A stretch of 64,000 nucleotides of DNA from Phaseolus vulgaris (Eukaryota; Streptophyta; Magnoliopsida; Fabales; Fabaceae): positions 40,922,672-40,986,671 of the forward strand of contig NC_023759.2 of the NCBI RefSeq assembly GCF_000499845.2, read 5' to 3'. This document shows positions 23,641 through 35,500 of this stretch, piece after piece (within the stretch, counting starts at the first letter, position 1; every line of letters starts with the position of its first letter). Both the position numbers and the translations under genes were made by a program. The notes beneath the pieces were generated by a model that saw only the letters and a program-made list of their open reading frames with translations, did no database searches and was not told where the DNA came from.

Positions 23641-26630
23641 TGATACTAATTTGTGAATAGAAAATATATCTTTATTTCAAATAAAAATATAATTTTCTAA
23701 ATAGTAGACTTATCAAATTTTCCCTTTAATAAAAATTATATTATAAATTATATTTAAAATTATAATGTAAAGAATATTCAAAATTAAAATTAAAAATAAC
23801 AATTATTAACTATCTAAATTTTAAAATAAAATTGATGACATTTTGAGTTTAATGATAGTCTTCTGCAATGAATAGGATGAAATAAAAGTAGTTCCTTGTG
23901 GTGTGCATGAGTGGGAAAAGAGGAGGTAAAGAAAGTCTTTTGTGTGTGGAGAAGAGAAGTGGTTGTGTGTGAAGGAGAGAGAAGTTGGGAATGATTAGGC
24001 AAAAGAAGGAGAGTGAGAGGGTTGATTTGATATGACGGGAGGGGAGAAAAGAGAGCAGTAAAATTCAGGAGTAACATGATGAAATGATGAGGTGGAGAAG
24101 GGTGATATGGAAGACTCGCCGCTGCCACTCTTTATTGCGGTCTTACCAAAACAAGACACCTCATAAATGCAATACACTCTCACACACATACACATTCACA
24201 TTCACTCACTCACTCATCCGGACTCAAGAATTCAGAATATGTAACCCAAAGGGTAGCTGCTGCTACCTATGCCTACTGCTATGTGTGCCCTCCCTCCATT
24301 GCGTCAAAACTCCAATTTCTTGGCCCCACCACACACTACCTAAAAACCCTATTCCTAAGGATGCCATGCATTAATTAATATCAAAGCTACTATGATCAGA
24401 TGAGAGATACAACCAAAACTAATCGCTCGTCAACATTCATTCAAAAGTATGGAAGAGTTCGGAAGGTGGAAGACAATTTATGAGAGATAACAAGGACAGC
24501 GATCAGTCAAATCCAAATCTCATAAGTGAAAGGAAAACATTTAACTATTACATAAGAATTTTTTCTTATAATTATTATAGAGTAGTGTCGAGTATTGGAA
24601 TGATATTCTCGCTATCTCGGTCATTTGGCATGTCTATGAATCATGTCAAGAGAGGATTCGGTTTTCATATACAATGACATAAATCAGTATAAATAATTAA
24701 CCACTCTTTAAATAGAATCAGGAAAGTATTACATTTTTATGGGTTTGGGATAGTCTTCATGTCTCTAAGAGTACTATAAATAAAATAAAACTTAAAAGAA
24801 AAAAATAATAATTTTTTTACTATAATATTTGAGATTTATATATATTTACCGTTGATTTGAATATGAAAATGTTTTTACAGATATCCATCCCTAAAATATC
24901 TAAAGATAAAGAGTTGAAAAATCGAATAATCGAAAAGACTAAAAACTTGATAGAGAAAATCTAACATTGTTCAACGGTGGTGTAAGAATACTTGTTAATA
25001 TTAATTTTATTAATAATAATAATAGTAATAATTAATGTTATTTATAAAACTGAACTTACTTTGTCGGGTACCTTGACTTCTCGTGATCAAAAGAAAGAAA
25101 AATATGATATATATATATATAATTTTTTATAAAATTAGGTGAAAATGAAAGCTGAAAATTTATTTAATAAATAAAAGTTGATAACTATAAGTAGCAAGTT
25201 AACTACTAATTAGTAATGAGAAGTTATTAAATTAATTTATTAAATTACAAGTATTTGATGAAATTATCAGTTAAAGTAGATAAATAAATATAAAATGGTA
25301 TATTTACGTGTTTATATATATATATATATTAATTTGATTGATAAAATATATTTTGAATTAAAATTTTTATAACTATTATTTATAGATAATTTTTTTATTT
25401 TTATATATTTCTTCATATTGTATATTTACCATGAATCTCATATCTTACAATACTTCTATTCGCATTCAAAATAAAACAAAAATACATGTTTAAAAATGGA
25501 CGAATACATTCATTATTAGTTTAGTTAATGTAAGAGTTAAAATATCCTAAAATATAACGTTTAAAATAATATAAAAATGTCCTGATTAAACTACATGATA
25601 TAATATAAAAAAAAAACAAGTCAGTTTACCAATATTAATATATCGAATTATAAGTTTGAAATAGTAAAATAAATATTATAAATAATATAATAATCAAAAT
25701 GAAAATATAATATAAAATTATCCAAATAATAATAAAAAATACTTTTTTTTTTCATTTTTAATATCTTATTTGGTAAAAAAAGAAAAGAATATCTACTGAT
25801 CTATGTAAAAAAGTAAAAATGGTAAAGTCATAAAGAAGTAATATACTAAAATCTTGGCTTATAAGATTAAAATTAAAACTTAATATAAAAGGTACCTGTT
25901 ATAGGCTAAAATTGTAAAAGAAAACGCGTTACAAATTACTTAATAAAACTTGTAAAATCAAACAATAAAATAAAAAAGTTATAAACTAGTTAAACAACAT
26001 GCCAAACCTAACCTAAATAATACAAAATATTTTTAAGTGAATAGAATATTTTCAAAAATCACTTTCAGTTCCTTTTATTTTTTCTCAAAAAATAATTGAA
26101 TTATTTGAATTTTAAAGAGGTTATTGAATTATTTGAATCTATCTTTTTGACCCATTTTTTTTTAAAAAAAACTTCTGAATGTGAACATCCGGCTGCTGAG
26201 CCCAGACTTTGAACTTGTTTTGGTTTCCATTAAGTTTGGTTTAGGACTTTGGCCTTGTGTGGGCCACGCTAATAACTGTCATGTTACTTAACCCACACTC
26301 ATACCGATTAACGTTAAAAAAATATTTTTTAAATATATATTTTATTTGGAAAAAATGATTCATTTTGAAATTATATTTTGTCATATCACAATTATAAATA
26401 TATTTTTTATTGTACATTATTTGAACTATCCACATTATTGAATAACATAAAGACTTATATCTTAACATATTTTGGTATTTATATTCCATGAGAGGAGATG
26501 TAATAATTGTGCCAAATATGTAACCTCTCGGTAACTTTTATAATTGAAGAAAATCAACCTTCATCAAAATTAAAACTTACAATATAATTTCTAACTAATT
26601 TGTATGTATTACCTTTTATTCTTTTATTAT
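23641..26630. other. Spacer, with a less AT-rich patch at 23860-24370
   Basis: No gene can be named. The 23860-24370 patch has CA/CT-rich tracts on the plus strand (CACACACATACACATTCACA near 24180) and may be a transcribed leader or promoter, but its open frames show no domains. The part from 24680 to 26630 is strongly AT-rich, with TA runs near 25107 and 25313. Confidence 0.45.
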
Positions 26631-26633
26631 TTA

Positions 26634-27248
26634 TGGTGTGTTTGGATTGGGGAGGGGATTTGAGGGAAAAGATTTAAAATGATTTGAAAGGAAAATGAGG
26701 TTGTTTAGATTGGAGTATATTAGAGTAGATTTGTGATAAAACTTTATTGAAGTTTATAATTGATGTGATATTGATTTTTTTTTTTAATTTTTTAAAATGT
26801 ATAAAATGTAAGTTTACAAATTTGATAAATAATAAATTTAAAAAGAAATTATTAAAAAATTTATTATAAAAGAATTTAAAAATATATATTAGAATTAAAA
26901 TAATTTAAAATAAAATATTAAATAAAATAAAAGTATGTCTTAATAATTAAAATTAATATTTTATTTATTATTTATTTTATTATAATATGAAAATTAATAT
27001 TAATAATTAATAAAAGTGTTATATATATTAAAATATAGTTTACATTGATAATCATATATAATTTATTAATTTAAAAAAAATAATGTCAAGTCATCTTTCT
27101 CTACAAATCTTCTCATAGAAAAAGAAAAAAATTTAAAACATAAAAATTGCATTGTTTTTCGTATTTTTACTTTTTTTCTTTTCGTTTTTCCAACTTTCTC
27201 TGCTCTCCTCCATTCTTCGTTTTTCTGCGTCTCGATACAAACAGACCC
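26634..27248. mobile_element. TIR element with TTA duplication (Tourist/PIF-Harbinger-like)
   Basis: The left end TGGTGTGTTTGGATTGGGG and the reverse of the right end (GGGTCTGTTTGTATCGAGA) are imperfect inverted repeats, and TTA stands on both sides (26631-26633, 27249-27251). A TTA duplication with GGNCTGTTTGG-type ends is the Tourist/PIF-Harbinger pattern. At 615 bp and with no frame, it would be non-autonomous. Related ends occur at 28858, 28862 and 63752. Confidence 0.5.
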
Positions 27249-27268
27249 TTAAGTACCGTTTGCTTCTA

Positions 27269-27311
27269 GGGGTGGTACTGTTTGCGACGACGGAAGTCAC
27301 AGTACCACCCC
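27269..27311. repeat. Perfect 13-bp hairpin inside a direct repeat
   Basis: GGGGTGGTACTGT (27269-27281) and its exact reverse complement (27299-27311) enclose a 17-base loop. The 14-bp phrase CCGTTTGCTTCTAG flanks the structure as a direct repeat (27256-27269 and 27310-27323). Confidence 0.85.
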
Positions 27312-28639
27312 GTTTGCTTCTAGTTATGTATGTGGGTGAGGGAGAGACTGCAGGTAAAGTGGAGGACATATTGCATCTTCTCCAAAATAAAGAGAAAGGA
27401 GAGAGTGCATAGCAAGTGCCACATCAGATGTAAAATATTACTTTTCTACCCTTCTTTTCTCTTTTCTCCTACATGCCACCATAAATGCCACCATAAATCA
27501 CAGGGTCTCCATTCTATTCAGGTTTTTTAATTATTTATTTATTTATTTTAATGTTATAGTAATTTTAATGTTAAAAAGGCAAAAAAGTTTAGAGAAAAAA
27601 ATTTGAATTTCTAATAATAAATGTAGATAGTTATTAGTTTTTAAAAATTAAATTGTTTTATAAAAGTAAATTTTTATTTCTAAATAATATTTTTACAGTA
27701 CGGAAATAAAAATTTATAATGTTTAGTTAATTTTTTTTTTAGATTTGACATAAATTATTAATGTTATCATTAAAAACATTAAAAAAATGTTGTAGTCATT
27801 TTTTTATAACATTTAATTATTTATAAGAAAAAAATTTATTTATTTAAACTGAATATTTTTACAACTGCAAATAGAAATTTGTAATGGGTAGGATTTTTAT
27901 AAATTAATATTATAAATTACAAAATCAAAATAAATGTTTTAGTAAGTTAAGAAAGCAGAAAAAGTTTAGATAAGAAATTTCAATTTATATTAATAAATGT
28001 AGATAACTATTATCTTTTAAAATGAATATGTTTACATAATGGAATTAAAAATGAATATGTTTACAGAATGGAATTAAAAATTTGTAGGATTTTTTTATAT
28101 CTGACATAAATTGTTCATGTTATAATTAAAAACTTTATAAAAAATGTTGTATTAATTAAAAAAATAGTCAAACTTTTGAAAAGAAATCTGATTTTTTAAT
28201 AATAAATGTAGAAAGTAATTATTTTTAAAAAAATGAATTGTTTATAAAAAATAGAAATTTTTATTTAAAAAATTTATTTTGACAAAATGGAATTCAAAAT
28301 TTATAATGTTTAGGATTTTAATTTTTGTAGATTTAACATAATTTATTAATGTTAAAATTAAAAAAATTATAAAAAATATTGTAATAATTTGCATAATTTC
28401 AAATTAACATGTATTTATCTCTCTCTACATCAAATGCAATAACTTTATATATTTTTGCAACTAATTAATGTTCATGACATATTTTCTTAAATTATATTAA
28501 TGTTATTATTAATAGTAATCAAAATCAAAATTAATAAAAATTATATATTTATATAACATAAAATTTATTAAATAATCATTAATAATATTAAAATTATCTA
28601 CTAACAAAAATTTAACATTAATATTTCATTTTCCTATTT

Positions 28640-29080
28640 ATTTATATACAAGGGTAAATTTGTAATCTTACAATTTACACTATTCAAAATATATTAAAAT
28701 ACTCCCACAACTATCACATCATTCACATTTTTCAATAAACTTTCTTCACATATCCACTCTAACATCTCCCAATCCAAACACCCTCAACTTTTTCCACACT
28801 TCCACTCACCCACACCCTCAACTTTCCACTCACCCACAACCTCTAATCCAAACAAAGTCTTAGGCTCTGTTTGGATTAGAGAGAGAATGTGTGAAGATTT
28901 GAGGGAGTGGATGTGTGAGGAAAGTGTGAGTGTTTGGATTGTGGTATGTTAGGGTGGATGTGTGAGGAAAGTTTATAGGAGTTTGTGAGTGATGTGATGG
29001 TTGTGAGAGGATTTTAATTTTTTTTAAAGGTGTGAAATGTTACTTTACAGATTTACCCTTGTCAATTAAAAAAATTAATA
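28640..29080. repeat. About 200-bp inverted repeat of two GTTTGGATTAGAG ends, back to back
   Basis: The reverse complement of about 28640-28858 matches about 28862-29080 over its length. Shared parts are TGTTTGGATTAGAG, GGATGTGTGA/GGATATGTGA, AAAGTTTAT, GATGTGATGGTTGTG/GATGTGATAGTTGTG and TTTACCCTTGT. TTA (28859-28861) lies between the arms. It looks like two copies of one TIR family meeting head to head around a TTA target. Confidence 0.75.
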
Positions 29081-30316
29081 ATAAAATGAGTTGTTTTTGT
29101 TTAAAAATAATAACTTTCACATATTTCGTAGATTTAAAAATTATAAATAGAAAAAAAATATATGTTAAATGTAAATATGTATAATATAAAAATTATAATT
29201 AGAAAAAAATATGTATTCAACAAATTGAATAAAAACAGAACTTCAAGTAATTTCTTTAAAATATTAAACATGTGCTATAAAATTGAAAAATAAATCAAAT
29301 CTTATATAAATAAAAAATATTATTTTTTAAAAGTAAAAACCATGTAGTAATGAAAAATAAAAAATGCTAAAAAAATATAACATAATTAACAATAGAAAAA
29401 AATCATAAAAATTATGATAAATAAATTATAACTCATAAACATAATAACCATACACAGAAATATATTAATATAAATACTACAAAAAATTAAATAAAAATAT
29501 AACTTCAAATAATTTCTTTAAATATTAAACATATACTATAAAATTAGAAAATAAATCACATTTTATATCAATAGAAAGTTACTATTTTTTAATATTAAAA
29601 AATCTCACAATAAAGCAATCTAAAAAATACTACAACAACAAAAATATACCTTAATTAACCATAGAAAAATATTTCATAAAAAATTAGAATAAAAAATAAA
29701 GATAAAGATAAAATAAAATGAAAAATGCTTAGTATTGGTGATGCTCATGATCCAATCCATGTAATATTTTCAATGTTAATTAGATATAGTATATTCTTTT
29801 CTTTAAACAAAACTAAATCCAACCACATTTAATAAAATATCTTATTAGAACTTGAAAAATATGTATAACTTAATTTACTCTAATAACTAATATATAAATG
29901 GAAGATTTTATTTAACTATAATTTTTTTTATATTGGTTTATCATTATTTACATAATTTATATTTTATAAAATAATAAACAAACTTAAAACTTCCTTAAAA
30001 TTTATGATGATTTGTTTCTTTTTTTTTTAAATATTACATATATATATATATTTTAAACATTGTACAATAAAAAAAATTAAATACTAATACATTCAAATGA
30101 AGCATTGTGACACATTTAAACGAGGGTAAATTTGGAAATAAGGGATGCTGACATGACTTTCCCTCTACATCTCTTCATTTTGAGAGGAGAGGATATTTAC
30201 TCTTCACAGGTATGTCCTCTCCCTCTCTTCCTCACACAACCATAGATCCAAATAGCTGATATTCCCTCACTTCTTTGCCTGTGAACAGTACATCCATAGA
30301 AGCAAACAGGGGATTA

Positions 30317-30770
30317 GTGATTTCAAAATTTGAACAACTTTCAATCAAAGTATTTTTTGGTTTTCACCTTTATATTATTTATATTTTAATTACTATAAAA
30401 TAATATAACAATATTTAACTTAAAATTAATCATTTACTTCATCCCATTAAATTTAATAACCAATATTAATTTATTTAACAAATATTAGAACATTTATTTA
30501 TTATGTGATTATATAAGTTATTTTTACGTGACTCTATAGGTTCAAAAACTAAGTTAGCAATATATTAATTAAATTAATATATTTATCAAGGTATAAATTT
30601 ATCAATATTCTTCAACATTAAAAAAATGTGAATTTTACACTTTCAAGAACATTAGAGAAATAATATAATATTTTTTGTCATCCTTGAGAGCTCTTAATTA
30701 ACTCTAAATTGTTATAGACATCAAACTCCAATAGTATAACTATCTATATATTATTCTTCATTCTTTTTTT
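30317..30770. other. AT-rich spacer
   Basis: Nothing recognisable apart from A/T-rich sequence. Confidence 0.6.
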
Positions 30771-31371
30771 CTCGTCTTTGTCTTCGTTTTGCGTTCGCAC
30801 TCTAAGTTCGTCTTCTTCTACTGCATCTGCATTCCATTTGTGTCAATGTAAGTTTCTTGAGCTCTCTTTCTTCCTCTTCATCTTCACAAATATATGCATA
30901 GATGTTTTCGTTTTTCTAATATATGTTTTTTTTCCTTGCATTGGTGGTCTCGAAGCACTGTTTCGTTGGCTGACATTCGTTTTTCTTACATTGTTTGGTT
31001 TCTTGCATTGCTCAATACTCTTTCATTGTCTTCGTGGGTTCTTGTGGGTTTTTTGGTTTGCTTCGTCGCTGCTTCCCTGTCCGTCGCCGCTTTTGCTGTC
31101 GCCGCCGTTGTTGGCGCTCCCGTGACTCGTCATCAACGTTGCCTTCACACAAGATTGACGATGTTTTAAAATTTTTAATTTTTTTTAATGATTTGGCATA
31201 TACAAATGCGGCTAAAACAAATAGCTGCACTTGTAAATTGTATTTATAAATGCGACTATATAGCCGCATTTGTATTTCTTGATTTACAAGTGCGTGTTGA
31301 TCAAATGCGGCTATAAAACCGCATTTATAAATTCGAAATAGCCGCACTTGTTTTATGTTTCTGCACCAGTG
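30771..31371 (+). mobile_element. Right end of a CACTA-type element with GCGGC subterminal repeats
   Basis: The end CTGCACCAGTG at 31361-31371 is the reverse of CACTGGTGCAG, a CACTA terminus. The last 175 bases hold repeated AAATGCGGCTA / TAGCCGCATTT words in both orientations (for example 31206, 31247, 31262, 31302, 31318, 31340), which is the subterminal pattern bound by CACTA transposases. A G/C-rich patch at 31040-31140 with a coding look (repeated CGCCG) may be captured host sequence, but I cannot identify it. The left terminus was not found. Confidence 0.6.
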
Positions 31372-31759
31372 TATATTGAGTGACTTGAAAATATCTTTCT
31401 TCCTTTATTTGATATATTATTGCCAATGTTTTAATTTTACTGTAATGATACTTTGACACCCAAAAAAATAAAAGTGTCGATTTTTTTAACATTTGATTGA
31501 TAAAGTCAAATTGAAGCTAACATCTTGAAAAGTTAAATCTCTTAGTATGATGAGTCAGATTCAGTTTGTGAATATGATGATTAATGGATTTCTAGCTTAT
31601 AGCTTTAATATATATAAATGGTATGTTTCACTTTTTAAGCAAGTTGAGCAATACGAGTTTATAATGGTTTATAAATCCTCATCTTTTTGGTCAGGAATTA
31701 ATTAGTTTTGAATCTGTATGTAATAATTTGTATGTAAATAACAAATTTTTTGTATTGTT
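31372..31759. other. Spacer
   Basis: No gene is visible between the CACTA end and the RNase H relic. Confidence 0.5.
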
Positions 31760-32040
31760 TCCTTCATCAGGCTGGGTTAAAATTAACACTGATGAGGCTG
31801 CTGGGATATCTCGTCTTGCTACTTGTGGAGGTATTTTCCGTGGGAGTATGGAAGAATTTATTGGTGTTTTCTTTGCGTTTTAAGTTCAAACTGCTATGGT
31901 TGTTGAATTTTATGGAGTTATACATGCTATGGAGAAACTCAAAAGATAGGGCTTACTAATGTCTGACTTAAATGTGATTTTGTCTTGGTTTGTGTTGCGT
32001 TTACTAGTAGGACTAATGTTCCGTTGATGTTTCGTTATCA
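31760..32040 (+). pseudogene. RNase H-like domain relic of a LINE
   Basis: In frame from about 31777 the sequence reads GWVKINTDEAAGIS, then CGGIFRGSMEEFIGVF, and after a stop VVEFYGVIHAMEKLK. This is the plant LINE-type RNase H domain (usual start WVKINTDGA, with the first catalytic Asp kept). A stop and a frameshift break it. It probably derives from the tail of a LINE. Confidence 0.8.
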
Positions 32041-32045
32041 ATGAA

Positions 32046-32185
32046 CACTACAAGACAAACATGAAATAGAAACCAATTTTAGAGACAAAAAATAATTAGT
32101 TGTTATAGTAACTAAATTAGATATCATTTAACTATTTAACAAAATAATATAATTTATAAACTAATTTAGAACTTCAACACATCGC
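32046..32185. mobile_element. Truncated end of a CACTACAAG-type element
   Basis: CACTACAAGACAAACATGAA at 32046, followed by ATAATTAGTTGTTATAGTAA, closely matches the inverted right arm of the MITE at 42371-42738. Only this end is present. The young copia element lies about 100 bases further on. Confidence 0.65.
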
Positions 32186-32283
32186 AGAATAAAATTTCTA
32201 AAGCAAATTTGCTTTAAGGTGGAGAGAATGTGAACTCAAACCACTTTTTCCTTTGACTTTGAAGGTAAGTGCAACATCGATTT

Positions 32284-32528
32284 TATTAAGGAAATAATAA
32301 TTATAAAATTATATGCAATTATTGTATGCAATATTTGACGATATTGTACCAATTATATGCAATTAATTTAATAATTATAGAATCTCATGATTAGTATCCT
32401 ACCTAATTACATTGTAATTTGGGAGAGAGAAACTCCCTATATATTTCCTATACATGATTGATGTAATATACACATAAGAGAATAAGAAACATCTTTTCTT
32501 CTTACCATTTTTTTATCATTTTCTTATA
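32284..32528 (+). repeat. 5' LTR, 245 bp
   Basis: Begins TATTAAGGAAATAATAATTA and ends TTTTCTTATA directly before the primer site. It carries TATATATTTCC as a possible TATA region. Confidence 0.95.
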
Positions 32529-32540
32529 TGGTATCAGAGC
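32529..32540 (+). other. Primer binding site TGGTATCAGAGC
   Basis: Exact match to the initiator-methionine tRNA primer site of plant copia elements, with no gap after the LTR. Confidence 0.95.
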
Positions 32541-32594
32541 ACCGATCTTGGTGCCCGGACAGCCTCTCCATTTTTATCCCCTAAATAAAAAATC

Positions 32595-35500
32595 ATGTCT
32601 GGCAAAGAAGGCATCAGTAACGAGTCCGATAGAAACCTCGTACAACACTTCAGTGCCGAACAAATTCAACAATTGGCAAGGGCTATTTACTCGCTCAACA
32701 ATAACGGTAAAAGTGACACGTTTGTTAGCTCTGCAGGTCTGCTTGCCCATAACTCCTCTTCTAATTCTGCTTTTACGAAACCATGGATTTTGGATAGCGG
32801 AGCAACCCATCACATTGCATCTGATTCACAATTTTTCACACACACTTCATCATCATTTATTTCAAATGTTAATCTGCCCACAGGCTCAACTGCGCCCATC
32901 TCATCTACAGGCACAATTAAATTCAATGACAAAATCACTCTCAAAGATGTTCTTTGTGTTCCTTCTTTTAATTTAAATCTCATGTCCATTAGTAAGATAA
33001 CCAGTTCACTAAATTGTTGTGTCGTTTTTACTCCACATGGTTGCGTTTTACAGGACTTGGCTACAGGGAGGATGATTGGCTCGGGTAAACAACACGCAGG
33101 CTTATACTACATGTCCCCTCTTCCAAACCAAGCCCACGCATCTCAAATATCGACCGATCCTGATTTATGGCATAAGCGCCTTGGAAATCCTTCTCCAGCG
33201 TGTCTACAACTTGTATCTTCCCTACTACCTATCCCTATCAGTAAAAATCTCATTCCCATTCATAATCATTGTAGTATTTGTCCCAAAGCTAAACAGACAA
33301 GGCTACCCTTTCCTTTAAGCACAATAAAATCTCATTCTCCATTTAATCTATTGCATTGTGACATTTGGGGTCCTCATAAAACCCCAACTCATTTTGGAAA
33401 ACGTTTTTTTCTCACTATAGTCGATGACTATACTAGATGTACTTGGCTATTTCTTATGAATCACAAATCTGAAACCCAACATCTCTTAGAGTCATTCATT
33501 ACATTTGCACAAAATCAATTTCAGGCATCTATTAAAACCATCCGTGTTGACAACGGACTGGAATTTATTTCAATGTATGATTTTTTTCTCAAAAAAGGTA
33601 TTGAATGTCAACGCACTTGCGTTTACACTCCTCAACAAAATGGGGTAGTAGAACGCAAACATAGACATGTTTTAAACACACCACGAGCCCTCCTATTTCA
33701 GTCCAATTTACCATTAGAATTTTGGGGAGAATGCGTTTTAACCGCCACATATATCATTAATCGCTTGCCATCACCTTTACTAAAAAATAAATCACCTTTT
33801 GAGCTACTATATAATCAACCACCTTCACTTTCTCACCTAAAAACTTTTGGTTGCCTTTGTTACGCAACTGTTGTTTCACCTAAGCAAAAATTTGATCCGC
33901 GTGCCCGACAATGCATCTTCATTGGTTATCCTCACAGTCAAAAAGCATACAAATTATTTGATATAGATGCAGGCACTTTTTTTACAAGTCGGGATGTCAT
34001 CTTCCATGAAAGTGTTTTCCCATTCTGCCAACAGTCACAGACACAATCCTCACCTCCATTACAAGGTATTTTGCCCACTATTGACATTGACTTACCCACT
34101 CCTGTCCAACATTCACTCGATCAACCTTCTTCTCTTACTCATCACAATGCACCTGAACCTCCATCAAACCAACCTTTTTCTCCTACTCGTCACAATACAC
34201 CTGAACCTCCATCAAACCAACCCTCTTCTCCTACTCGTCACAATGCACCTGAACCTCCATCAAACCAACCTTCTTCTCCTACTCGTCATAATACACCTGA
34301 ACCTCCAGTAGACCAACCTTCTTCTCCCATGCCAAGAAGTTTAACACCCATTACCAAACCTTCTCCAACCGACCTTCCTGTTCGACGATCCAGTCGCACA
34401 TCAACCCAACCTTCCTGGCTTCAAGACTACGTAACGGGATCCCAAACCAATCATTCGACCACTGCCCAAGACCGACAGAATGGAACCAGGTATCCTATGC
34501 ATCATTTTCTTTCTAATTCACGATTTTCTTCTACACATAGTGCATATCTTGCTAACATCACAGCCACCAAAGAACCTCACACTTATGCTCAAGCTATCCT
34601 TGATCCAAATTGGCAAAAAGCAATGGACGAAGAGCTTTCCGCCTTGCAGCTAAATCAAACGTGGACCTTGACATCGTTACCCGCTGGACAGAAACCCATC
34701 GGATGCAAATGGGTTTATAAAATAAAGTACAACTCAGATGGTAGCGTCGACAGATATAAGGCGCGCCTTGTCGCAAAGGGGTACACTCAGATTGAAGGTG
34801 TCGACTATTCTGAAACTTTTTCACCAACAGCAAAATTAACAACTTTGAGGTGTCTCCTCACCATTGCAGCAGCCAGAAATTGGTTTACTCACCAGCTAGA
34901 TGTGCAAAATGCCTTCTTACATGGCACATTGCATGAAATTATTTACATGGACTTGCCACCCGGACATCATCGACAGGGGGAGAACATTGTATGTCGACTC
35001 AACAAATCCCTTTATGGTCTCAAACAAGCATCTCGAACATGGTTTTCAACATTTTCTCATGTGATTAAATCTGTAGGATTTCAACAGTCCAAGACAGATT
35101 ACTCTCTATTCACAAGACAAAATAACTCATCATTTACTGCCCTTTTGATTTATGTGGATGATATTCTTCTGACAGGAAATGATTTGACAGAAATTCAGCG
35201 TGTTAAAGATTGTTTATTACAACAATTTCGCATTAAAGATCTTGGAGACCTAAAATATTTTCTAGGGATTGAATTTTCCCGTTCCAAAGCTGGTATTTAC
35301 ATGTCCCAAAGAAAATATGCGCTTGATATTTTGCAGGATACGGGACTCACAGGTGCTCGTCCAGACAAATTTCCAATGGAACAATACCTAAAACTCACAC
35401 CAGACGATGGAGAGTTATTAAAGGATCCAGTCAAATACAGGCGACTCGTGGGACGACTGATATACCTCACGGTTACTCGGCCTGACATAGTATTTTCGGT

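Larger units (their letters stand above)
27252..30313. mobile_element. Candidate 3-kb TIR element enclosing an inverted pair of related ends
   Basis: The left end contains CGTTTGCTTCTAGGGGTGGTACTGT and the reverse of the right end TGTTTGCTTCTATGGATGTACTGT (about 30275-30308). TTA stands at 27249-27251 and 30314-30316. No transposase frame is seen between, and the inside is AT-rich. It encloses the inverted pair at 28640-29080, so it may be a composite of nested insertions instead of one element. Confidence 0.35.

Noticed and set aside
23814..24374. Possible gene on either strand with frames of 96-104 residues
   Set aside because: Sequence is simple (Ser/Leu/His/Pro-rich translation of CT/CA tracts), with no domain and no codon bias. 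I also looked for a microRNA hairpin here and found none.
28018..28075. Tandem AATGAATATGTTTACA unit as a regulatory array
   Set aside because: Only two copies inside AT-rich transposon DNA; probably simple slippage.
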